A DNA stretch of 64,000 bases from Paracrocinitomix mangrovi (GTDB lineage: Bacteria; Bacteroidota; Bacteroidia; Flavobacteriales_D; Crocinitomicaceae). This document shows positions 54,101 through 63,519 of the stretch, in pieces (position 1 is the first letter of the stretch; each line of letters begins with the position of its first letter). The position numbers and the translations under genes are program-made. The DNA lies in assembly GCF_019740355.2 (NCBI RefSeq), contig NZ_CP091819.1:2542001-2606000 (forward strand). Direction: 5' to 3'. The notes beneath the pieces are model-generated. The model searched no databases. It saw only the letters and a list, made by a program, of their open reading frames with translations, and was not told where the DNA came from.

Positions 54101-54235
54101 TTTAAAGATCTACTTCAGAAAAATGCACATTTAGCAATGGATATTCAGTTAGCTGAATTACAAAAAGCCTTTTACGAATGGAAAGGTGATTATGAGCAAT
54201 TAGATGACGTTTGCGTAATAGGTGTGAGAATATAA
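51134..54235 (+). CDS. Two-component-type beta-propeller sensor with SpoIIE (PP2C) phosphatase output
   Basis: 1033 residues with a GTG start that begins a signal peptide ([18 protein letters not shown]). The periplasmic part is a chain of regulator-propeller repeats ([20 protein letters not shown] ..., [21 protein letters not shown] ..., [17 protein letters not shown]), then a Y_Y_Y domain ([18 protein letters not shown], then [12 protein letters not shown]). One membrane helix lies near 731-750, followed by a coiled linker and a SpoIIE/PP2C serine phosphatase domain from about 785: [35 protein letters not shown] and [12 protein letters not shown] carry the metal-binding aspartates. Unlike the usual histidine-kinase output, it would dephosphorylate an anti-sigma antagonist-like partner. 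No partner gene is adjacent. Confidence 0.93.
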   Translation: [1033 protein letters not shown]

Positions 54236-54337
54236 TTCGAACATCTATTCAAGCAGTTTATCCTGACCGCGTGTCGCAAAAGCTTAAGTGGTGTCGCAGC
54301 CTGTCGAAGGGTAATTGGAATAAAAGTAGACTAACTT

Positions 54338-57247
54338 CTACATCTTTATTAAACGAACCGTTTTCAATTCGCTAAGCTGTACATGATAGACTCCGTTTTC
54401 TAAATCCTCTACATCAATTTCTACTTGAACATTAAATATACCTGACCTCACAATTCTACCACTTGCATCATACATTTCATACGAAACTGTCTCTTCAATT
54501 CCTTCCAATTTTATAATAAAGAAATTGTTTGCCGGATTTGGATAAATATTAACCGCCAAATCATTTTCTTCCCACCCGATTGAACTCACATCTACACATG
54601 CTGAAGTGGCTTCACAACCGTTAAGATTTACAGTTACTGCATATGATCCATTAGAAGTTGGACTATAAGTTTGATTCGTTTCTCCAGTAATGTTTGACAT
54701 ACCGGTAATACAATCTAACCATTGATATACTGCCCCAGTTTGATCTGCTGAAAGGGTAATTCCATTTTGAGTTACTGTATTTACTGGTGCAGGCAACATA
54801 TTCACATTCGTCACAATCACTGAATCACATCCATTTATTGAGCTTAAAGAACTGCTGTGCTGCATAGAAGACGTAATTGTCGAAGATGTTCCATCAGGAA
54901 AAATATAAGCTGTTCCTTCACATACATCAACATTCTCAGTTTCATTGTAAATTGTGTTAACTGATACATTGGTTACAATTATTGAATCACAGCCAGAAAT
55001 AGAAGTTAAACTGCTGGTATGAGAAGTAGCACTATTTATTTGCTCGCTAAACCCATCCGGATAAACATGAGTAGCACCCTCGCAAACTGAAACACTTTCA
55101 GTAGAATTAAATGCCTGCTGAGGAGTCACATTGGTAACAATTATTGAGTCACATCCGGCTGTTGAAGTTAAACTACTAGTATGAGAAGATGCAACATTAA
55201 TTTGCTCACTAAAACCATCAGGATATACATATGTTGATCCTTCACAAACCGTCACACTTTCGGTGCCATTATAAACCTGTTGTGGGTTAACTGTTGTTAC
55301 AATTATAGAATCACATCCATCAATAGAAGTTAAATTACTTGTATGCGAAACAGTAGTATTAATGACTTGTGATGAACCATCCGGAAAAGTATAAGAATTT
55401 CCTTCACACACGGTGGTTGATTCATTAGCATTATAAGATGGATTTACCGTAACAACTGCCGTTTCCAGATTAGATGGACAACCATTTGCAGAATACTGTA
55501 CTTGATATGACGTTGTTGTACTAGGTGAAACCGTAATAGTTGAAGTTATTTCACCATTTGGAGCCCAATTGTAGGTACCTCCACCAACAGAAGGGGTTGC
55601 AGTTAAGGTTGCAGTAGCTCCTTCACAAATTGTTGTACTGTTCACACTCAAAGTTGGCGCTGGATTTACTGTCACCGTAATATCTTCTTGCGCACTAGCA
55701 CATCCATTTAATGTGTAAACTACACTATATAATGATGTTGTAGATGGATTTACTGTTATAGATGATGTTGTTTCATTTCCCGGCGACCATAAATAAGTTC
55801 CTCCCGAAACAGAAGGTGTAGCTGTTAATGTAACCGAACTTCCATCACAAATGTTTTGATCAACTCCTGAAACTGTAGGAACATCAACCACTTCTATTGT
55901 GACAGAGGTAAGATCACAACCATTACCATTACATGCCTGCAAATCAACCGTAAAAAACCCCGGATTGCTATAGCATATATTACCAGGATTTTGACTGTTA
56001 GATGAAGTAACGTCTGCACCGTTAAAGGTCCAGGTCCAAGCATTTGGTGAGTTGGATGATTGATCGGCAAAAGTGACACAACTTCCTACACAAATTTGTG
56101 TTGTTGATGCGTTAATGTTGGCCACAGGAGATGATGTTGGAGGTTCATACCATTGAGCGATATAATTCATAGGACCACCTTCAGCTTGAGTGTAAGCACC
56201 ACCTGCAAAAAATATCCCATTCCAGGTCATTGCAGATTTAACATATTCGTCAATTCCTACTCCATCAAATCCACCTCCCATAGCTGTGAAAGTTTGGGCA
56301 ATAGGATTCCATTTAACAATTTTTTCAGCAGGTGTACCTCCCGCATTCGTAAAATATCCACCGATTATAACATCTCCATTATAGTCATGAATAGCCCTAC
56401 AATATTCATTTAAACCAGTTCCAAGTGGATACCAATTTGATCCATCATATCTGGCTACATATGACATATTAAAATCTTCTGCCATTGCATCACCATCCCA
56501 TAATTCAGGGAATTCTCCACCCATATATAAGTCACCATCAGAGGGATTGACAAATAAAACCCTAACTGTCTCATTCACTCCTCCCACCAAATCAACTCCA
56601 CTATTTCCACCTTCCCAAACTTGATTTGTCTCATCCCATTTTACCAAACCATCACAAGGTGAACAACCATCTACATTATTGAAATCTCCACCTACCCATA
56701 ATTGTCCATCATAAGAAACCATACAACGCACATCATTGTCCATTGCAGTTGTATTTCCAACAGAAACAAATGAATTAGAGTTAGTGTCCCATTTGGCTAC
56801 ACGATTAATTGGAACTCCATTGGCTTGAGTAAAATCACCACCAATATATAAATCCCCATTGTGAACTGTACAGGTTAAAACGTCATTATTAAATCCTTGA
56901 TCTAATGCAGACCATGATACACCATCCCAAACAGCAACTCCATTACATCCGGGACAAGGTTGAAAATTATTCCAGAAATCACCAACAACGACCAATTTAC
57001 CTTCCCAAACACATCCGGCTCTTGCCACAATTCCAACTCCACCATCAAGACATTCCCATTGAGTTCCATCCCATGTGGCAACACGATTACATGGATTGTT
57101 ATAAGATCCGAGATTGACCAGTTTTCCATTCCAAACTAACATTCCATGACTAGAATTGTTAGTTCCTCCCCCGACATCCTGCCAGGATTGAGCATATGAA
57201 AAACAAGAAATAATGAGGCTTAGGGTAACGGTTAAAATACGTCTCAT
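54338..57247 (-). CDS. Large secreted T9SS substrate with propeller-like, PKD and tandem repeats
   Basis: 969 residues. After the signal peptide (to SYAQ, about 20) the first 370 residues form six or more galactose-oxidase/Kelch-like units (NRVATWDGTQWECLDGGV, GVAVWDGVSWSALDQGF, YVARYDGSNWYPLGTGL, KIVKWNPIAQTFTAMGGGF). A PKD-like domain follows (CVTFADQSSNSPNAWTWTFNG), then two Ig-like units that repeat ICDGSSVTLTATPSVSGGTY. Four tandem units of about 53 residues (VCEG..Y.FPDG ... GCDSIIVT) come next. The C-terminus is a type-A T9SS sorting domain (VNIYPNPANNFFIIKL, YEMYDASGRIVRSG, ENGVYHVQL, LIKM). It is probably a surface protein for binding; no enzyme motif is seen. Confidence 0.9.
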   Translation of the reverse strand: MRRILTVTLSLIISCFSYAQSWQDVGGGTNNSSHGMLVWNGKLVNLGSYNNPCNRVATWDGTQWECLDGGVGIVARAGCVWEGKLVVVGDFWNNFQPCPGCNGVAVWDGVSWSALDQGFNNDVLTCTVHNGDLYIGGDFTQANGVPINRVAKWDTNSNSFVSVGNTTAMDNDVRCMVSYDGQLWVGGDFNNVDGCSPCDGLVKWDETNQVWEGGNSGVDLVGGVNETVRVLFVNPSDGDLYMGGEFPELWDGDAMAEDFNMSYVARYDGSNWYPLGTGLNEYCRAIHDYNGDVIIGGYFTNAGGTPAEKIVKWNPIAQTFTAMGGGFDGVGIDEYVKSAMTWNGIFFAGGAYTQAEGGPMNYIAQWYEPPTSSPVANINASTTQICVGSCVTFADQSSNSPNAWTWTFNGADVTSSNSQNPGNICYSNPGFFTVDLQACNGNGCDLTSVTIEVVDVPTVSGVDQNICDGSSVTLTATPSVSGGTYLWSPGNETTSSITVNPSTTSLYSVVYTLNGCASAQEDITVTVNPAPTLSVNSTTICEGATATLTATPSVGGGTYNWAPNGEITSTITVSPSTTTSYQVQYSANGCPSNLETAVVTVNPSYNANESTTVCEGNSYTFPDGSSQVINTTVSHTSNLTSIDGCDSIIVTTVNPQQVYNGTESVTVCEGSTYVYPDGFSEQINVASSHTSSLTSTAGCDSIIVTNVTPQQAFNSTESVSVCEGATHVYPDGFSEQINSATSHTSSLTSISGCDSIIVTNVSVNTIYNETENVDVCEGTAYIFPDGTSSTITSSMQHSSSLSSINGCDSVIVTNVNMLPAPVNTVTQNGITLSADQTGAVYQWLDCITGMSNITGETNQTYSPTSNGSYAVTVNLNGCEATSACVDVSSIGWEENDLAVNIYPNPANNFFIIKLEGIEETVSYEMYDASGRIVRSGIFNVQVEIDVEDLENGVYHVQLSELKTVRLIKM
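54780..55440 (-). repeat. Four tandem ~159-bp repeats in the secreted protein gene
   Basis: Four units encode about 53 residues each with the pattern E.V.VCEG..Y.(Y/F)PDG.S..I......H.SSL.S..GCDSIIVTNV (shown with gaps). The middle two units are nearly identical at DNA level, suggesting recent duplication or gene conversion. Confidence 0.85.
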
Positions 57248-57303
57248 AACATGGGCTTGGTAAGTATAAGACGCTCTTATTGGCTAGCGGTTGCAAAATT
57301 GAA

Positions 57304-58818
57304 TTACTTTTCCAACTTAATCATCTTTCCTTTTTTAACTACAAAGGTTTCTTCCCCTATTATAAACTTCTTTCCATCTTGGATATTTCTGCTATCCAAA
57401 TCCTCTTCAATTGTGTGAACAGACCCGCCCGTATCCAATGCTAATTGTAGATAATCTTCATTAACACTGTACTTGGCACCACACAGAATAATATGTACCG
57501 GTTTATTTAAATCCTTTATCAAGGTCATATCCCTGGGAGATGACAAATTATCAGCTATCATAATAATTTCTTCTGCATTCGGATAATCTTTGGTTCCCTG
57601 AATTAAAGCTTCAACATTGTTTTCAGGTCTGTCCCCTCCACCACCTTTTTTCATGGTAGCTTTCATTTCTTTATAAACATCAGTGAATGAAGAATTTTCT
57701 ATTCCGTAAATTCCTCCCACTTTACCTGCTCTTTTTATGTTATCAGATTTTGCATTTCCGTCATTAAAAAACACAAAAGCTTTTACCCCACTTGAGTCTT
57801 GAGTGGATTTTAACCATGACATAGTTTGGGCTGTATAGGGAGACATACTACCTGTTACATCCATCACTACTAGCACATTTTCCCATTTAGGTTGTCTTTC
57901 AAACACACTTGATACAACATGGTAATCTTGTCCCTTATTCCATTTAGCTTTAATTAGTGAAGAATCAACCTTGAATACATCAACACTTTTAAAAGCAACA
58001 CCCGGACAACTATCCAGCATCACAGCAAAGTAAATTTTATCACATGTCCTGCCAAGACTGTAATTATCTAATCTGTACCAAGCAAAATCCGGTGAATCGG
58101 TCAAGCTATCCACTACTCTTTTAGTTTCAAACGGTCCTTCACATAAATCTCTTTTATGCGTTTGATAACAAACCCCACCAACATCATAAATATAATCCTC
58201 TGGCCATGAGTCATTTTCATCACTACTAATTGATGCCGTAGCACTAGTGGCCCTTATATCTTCCGCCTTAATTACTTTTTCCTTTTTGTCAACTACGGTT
58301 TCATTAACTTCATTTGTTAATTCTGTATTAACCGAAACATTAGCTTCTGCCGTTTCATTTAACAATTCATCCATCCAGGCTATTTCTTTTTCAATACTTT
58401 CTTCTGTTGGAGTTGGTCTGTAATAGATTACAAAACCATGAAACATTTTTTGAGCAGCTTCTCTGTTTTGGGCATCAGATTGACCCACGGTTCTCCATCT
58501 AATCAAAGGATCATCTGCACCGGGAAACTGTTTACTAAATGCATTAATACGATTGTGATTCAATCTAATTTGATCAAAATCAGGATTAGTTTTGTAGAGA
58601 GTGTATACTAAATCAATTTTCTCTATTGCCAATGATTTGATTGAATCCGGAATATTAGTAAGCAATTTAGATTCATCAAAATTCACCGGAACTTTAAAAA
58701 TTGCTTGTGACGGTATTTCATCAAATGGCTCGTAAACCACAACAGTGTCGTGGATTTCAATATCCTGAGCAAAAGAAAAGGCACTCAAAAAAATAAGCAG
58801 AAGTAAAATTGATCTCAT
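57304..58818 (-). CDS. Exported von Willebrand factor A domain protein
   Basis: 504 residues from the ATG at 58818, which starts the signal peptide MRSILLLLIFLSAFSFAQ; a GTG 30 bases upstream is rejected. The first half is a soluble region with conserved-looking RWRTVGQSDAQNREAAQKMFHG and a low-complexity stretch (about 165-200). The VWA-like domain covers about 310-470: the metal-binding start VLVVMDVTGSMSPYTAQTM, then AFVFFNDGNAKSDNI, GGGGDRPENNVEAL and IIMIADNLSSPRD. The C-terminus FIIGEETFVVKKGKMIKLEK ends after a short beta region. I do not recognise a named family. It follows the large secreted gene at 54338 on the same strand, 56 bases upstream of it. Confidence 0.85.
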   Translation of the reverse strand: MRSILLLLIFLSAFSFAQDIEIHDTVVVYEPFDEIPSQAIFKVPVNFDESKLLTNIPDSIKSLAIEKIDLVYTLYKTNPDFDQIRLNHNRINAFSKQFPGADDPLIRWRTVGQSDAQNREAAQKMFHGFVIYYRPTPTEESIEKEIAWMDELLNETAEANVSVNTELTNEVNETVVDKKEKVIKAEDIRATSATASISSDENDSWPEDYIYDVGGVCYQTHKRDLCEGPFETKRVVDSLTDSPDFAWYRLDNYSLGRTCDKIYFAVMLDSCPGVAFKSVDVFKVDSSLIKAKWNKGQDYHVVSSVFERQPKWENVLVVMDVTGSMSPYTAQTMSWLKSTQDSSGVKAFVFFNDGNAKSDNIKRAGKVGGIYGIENSSFTDVYKEMKATMKKGGGGDRPENNVEALIQGTKDYPNAEEIIMIADNLSSPRDMTLIKDLNKPVHIILCGAKYSVNEDYLQLALDTGGSVHTIEEDLDSRNIQDGKKFIIGEETFVVKKGKMIKLEK

Positions 58819-58944
58819 AAAATTGGGTTTACCTAATAATGTACACACCCCAAAAAGGTAACTATCTAATTTCCTTTTAGGTGTAAAAATTTGGGAATGC
58901 TATAATTTACTAACTTGCATTACATCCCAAAAAAGGCTACAAAA

Positions 58945-59706
58945 ATGCATAAATCATTTTCAATTTTTTTCATTTTGTTTTCTTCAATTTTAAATGCGCA
59001 AACCCCTGAGCATATTGAATCTGAATATGAACTTGTTTGGCAAGATGAATTTAAAGGAACACAACTAGATACAAGTAAATGGGATTATCGGTCAACGGGT
59101 GCGTTAAGGGGAAATGCAAAAGTGAGAAAAGAAAATTGCTATTTGGATGGCGAAGGACATTTGGTGATAGAAGCAACAAAAGAAGATACCATGTATTATG
59201 TCGGACAGATTTGTACCGATAAAAAACACCTTTTTAAATATGGGTATTTTGAAAGCAGAATTCAATTTTCCAAGCAAGTTGGGGTAGCCACTGCATTTTG
59301 GTTACAATCACCAACATATTCAAAATATGCAGGAGATATTGCTAAATCAGGAGCTGAAATTGACATAGTTGAATATCGAAGAAAATATCGCGACAATGAA
59401 GTTCATCATACCATTCATTGGGGTGGTTATGGAGAAGGACATGATCAAAAAGGCAAAAGTCCGAGGTACCGAAAAATTGACAAAGGATTTCACACATTTG
59501 GTCTGGAGTGGAATGCCAAGGGATATACTTTTTATGTAGATGGCGAAAAATCATGGTTTACTGACGAAGCCATTTCCAACATCAAAGAATATATAATTCT
59601 GAGTATTGAAATGAATGATTGGAGCGGTGACCCATCAAACTCAACTTTCCCTGATAAAGCCATTTATGATTATGTAAGGGTTTATCGTAAATTAGGTTCT
59701 AAATGA
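58945..59706 (+). CDS. Glycoside hydrolase family 16 protein
   Basis: 253 residues from the ATG at 58945 (a TTG ten codons upstream is rejected because the signal peptide begins at MHKSFSIFFILFSSILNAQ). The GH16 fold is clear: ELVWQDEFKGTQLDTSKWDY, LVIEATKE, FKYGYFESRIQFSK, and the catalytic ExDxxE as GAEIDIVEY (Glu138, Asp140, Glu143). FHTFGLEWNAKGYTFYVDG completes the domain. GH16 enzymes cut beta-1,3/1,4-glucans, agar, carrageenan or porphyran; the exact polysaccharide cannot be told. There is no T9SS domain, so it may be periplasmic. Its stop overlaps the MscS start (ATGA). Confidence 0.93.
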   Translation: MHKSFSIFFILFSSILNAQTPEHIESEYELVWQDEFKGTQLDTSKWDYRSTGALRGNAKVRKENCYLDGEGHLVIEATKEDTMYYVGQICTDKKHLFKYGYFESRIQFSKQVGVATAFWLQSPTYSKYAGDIAKSGAEIDIVEYRRKYRDNEVHHTIHWGGYGEGHDQKGKSPRYRKIDKGFHTFGLEWNAKGYTFYVDGEKSWFTDEAISNIKEYIILSIEMNDWSGDPSNSTFPDKAIYDYVRVYRKLGSK

Positions 59707-60611
59707 AATCACTGCTACAGAAAATTGATTTGTTGAATGAAAATGTGCTGCTTTTAAAAGGAGCCCAGTTTTTAATAATTTCAATCATAATCCTAACGCT
59801 CTTCTGGTTGATTAGAACAGCAATGACCAGATCCATATCTGATGATGCTATGAGATATAGGGCGAAGAAAATAAGCAGGTTCTTTTCTTATTTATTAATC
59901 ATCATAGTTGGCATAATAATTTTCGCAGGAAGTTCAGAAAACCTTGGAACTGCTATTGGATTAATATCTGCAGGATTGGCTTTTGCTCTTCAAGAAGTAA
60001 TATTGGCAGTGGCAGGTTGGATATCTATATATTCTTCAAGAATTTACACTACCGGAGACAGAATAGAACTCAATGGTGTAACAGGGGACGTGATAGATAT
60101 AGGTCTTACCAAAACTACTTTAATGGAAATTGGTGACTGGGTAAAAAGCGACAATTACAACGGACGAATTGTCAAAATCAGTAACGCCTTTGTATTTAAG
60201 CAAACGGTTAAGAACTATTCTACTGATTTTCCATTTTTATGGGATGAAGTTCATATTCCCATCAAATACACTTCAGACATTAATGAGATGAATAAAATTT
60301 TGAATGATGTCATTTCAAAAGAATTAAAAAACTATACTGAAATTGCTAAAACTCACTGGAAACAACTTACAAAAAAGTACCTAATAGAAGATGCTAAAGT
60401 TGACCCAATGATCTCTTATAAATTAACTGATAACTGGCTTGAATTTAACTTGAGATATGTAGTAGATTACAAATCAAGAATGAGCACAAAATCAAGAATT
60501 TATCAAGGCATTAAAGATGGAATTGACAACAGCTCAGGAAAAGTTGAATTAGCATCTACCACATTTGAAATTGTTGGTATGCCTGAACTTAAAGTTGATA
60601 CAAAAAAATAA
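59703..60611 (+). CDS. Mechanosensitive ion channel (MscS family)
   Basis: 302 residues. Two or three membrane helices (about 20-40, 55-75, 80-115) lead to the pore helix region LGTAIGLISAGLAFALQEVILAVAGWISIYSS and the MscS beta domain: YTTGDRIELNGVTGDVIDIGLTKTTLMEI and GRIVKISNAFVFKQTVKNYS. The C-terminal vestibule domain follows. It sits in the inner membrane and lets solutes out upon hypo-osmotic shock. The ATG lies within the GH16 stop region (ATGA, four-base overlap), so it is translationally coupled to the glucanase. A strong terminator follows. Confidence 0.93.
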   Translation: MKSLLQKIDLLNENVLLLKGAQFLIISIIILTLFWLIRTAMTRSISDDAMRYRAKKISRFFSYLLIIIVGIIIFAGSSENLGTAIGLISAGLAFALQEVILAVAGWISIYSSRIYTTGDRIELNGVTGDVIDIGLTKTTLMEIGDWVKSDNYNGRIVKISNAFVFKQTVKNYSTDFPFLWDEVHIPIKYTSDINEMNKILNDVISKELKNYTEIAKTHWKQLTKKYLIEDAKVDPMISYKLTDNWLEFNLRYVVDYKSRMSTKSRIYQGIKDGIDNSSGKVELASTTFEIVGMPELKVDTKK

Positions 60612-60640
60612 GCCCCGATAGCGAACTATCAGGGCTTTTT
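60611..60640. terminator. Bidirectional terminator between MscS and katG
   Basis: AGCCCCGATAG (60611-60621) pairs with CTATCAGGGCT (60626-60636) with one mismatch and a four-base loop, with T residues on the plus-strand side and A residues before it, so it can act for both convergent genes. Confidence 0.85.
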
Positions 60641-60660
60641 CAGTTAACCTACAATTGTGA

Positions 60661-62970
<2,310 letters not shown>

Positions 62971-63040
62971 TTAAATAGTAATCTGATGTAAAATTACCTC
63001 AAGTAAACTATAAATAAAAATTGTATTTTTTTATACTATT

Positions 63041-63051
63041 ATAGATTCTAT
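63041..63051. promoter_or_regulatory. Palindrome upstream of katG
   Basis: ATAGATTCTAT is a perfect 5-1-5 palindrome about 70 bases before katG. On the minus strand the wider sequence contains ATAG-N7-CTAT, which resembles one OxyR half-operator. OxyR controls catalase genes in several Bacteroidota. This is a weak match only. Confidence 0.3.
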
Positions 63052-63070
63052 CTATATTCAATGAACAAAA

Positions 63071-63098
63071 AAACCGGACTTTTATAACTATCCGGTTT
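63071..63098 (-). terminator. Terminator after the DsrE-like gene
   Basis: A perfect 8-bp stem AAACCGGA/TCCGGTTT (63071-63078 and 63091-63098) with a 12-base loop, followed on the minus strand by T residues, ends the transcript of the DsrE-like gene. Confidence 0.8.
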
Positions 63099-63118
63099 CT
63101 GTTTTTGAACGATTAAAA

Positions 63119-63484
63119 TTAAAATGTCAATGTCGCTGCGCCTTGTAATACAGGTTCATGTATAGCCATAGAACCAACAACTTCAACCCCATCTAACAAA
63201 TCACTTTCAACATACCCTCTAACTTTAGCACAAGGAGGACAAACCCCTACTCTACTGCCACTTTTTAGTACATTATCTATCATTTCTTTCATTGTAGGAT
63301 CAAGAGGATTTAAGTGAACATTATCTGCCGCTCCTTTTCTCACCCAATCTACGGCTGAACTAACTAAAAATACTGTTAAATCCAATCCTGCATTTATTGC
63401 TCCGTTTGCAATACTCCATGCTACTGAAGATCTTTCATTGTCTAATCCGTTTGTAATTACGATTACCATTTTTCTTTTTTCCAT
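63119..63484 (-). CDS. DsrE/DsrF-like family protein
   Basis: 121 residues, cytoplasmic. The sequence opens KMVIVITNGLDNERSSVAWSIANGAI and continues AGLDLTVFLVSSAVDWVRKG, the DsrE-like flavodoxin-type fold. It keeps two cysteines, Cys82 and Cys85 (GVCPPCAKVRG), where sulfur-carrying relatives have their active cysteine. DsrE proteins shuttle sulfur, but many members have no assigned role. It starts 35 bases after the cysteine dioxygenase gene, so a link to cysteine or sulfur metabolism is plausible. Confidence 0.88.
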   Translation of the reverse strand: MEKRKMVIVITNGLDNERSSVAWSIANGAINAGLDLTVFLVSSAVDWVRKGAADNVHLNPLDPTMKEMIDNVLKSGSRVGVCPPCAKVRGYVESDLLDGVEVVGSMAIHEPVLQGAATLTF

Positions 63485-63519
63485 TTTTCTAATTTTTAAA
63501 AGTTATTGTTATTTGATTT

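Noticed and set aside
51134-54235. Sensor as a hybrid histidine kinase
   Set aside because: The propeller and Y_Y_Y parts suggest it, but the C-terminus has PP2C/SpoIIE aspartate motifs and no histidine-kinase H, N or G boxes.
54236-54337. Possible small RNA or gene in the gap between the sensor and the repeat protein
   Set aside because: Only 102 bases, convergent genes, no good hairpin with T run and no open frame.
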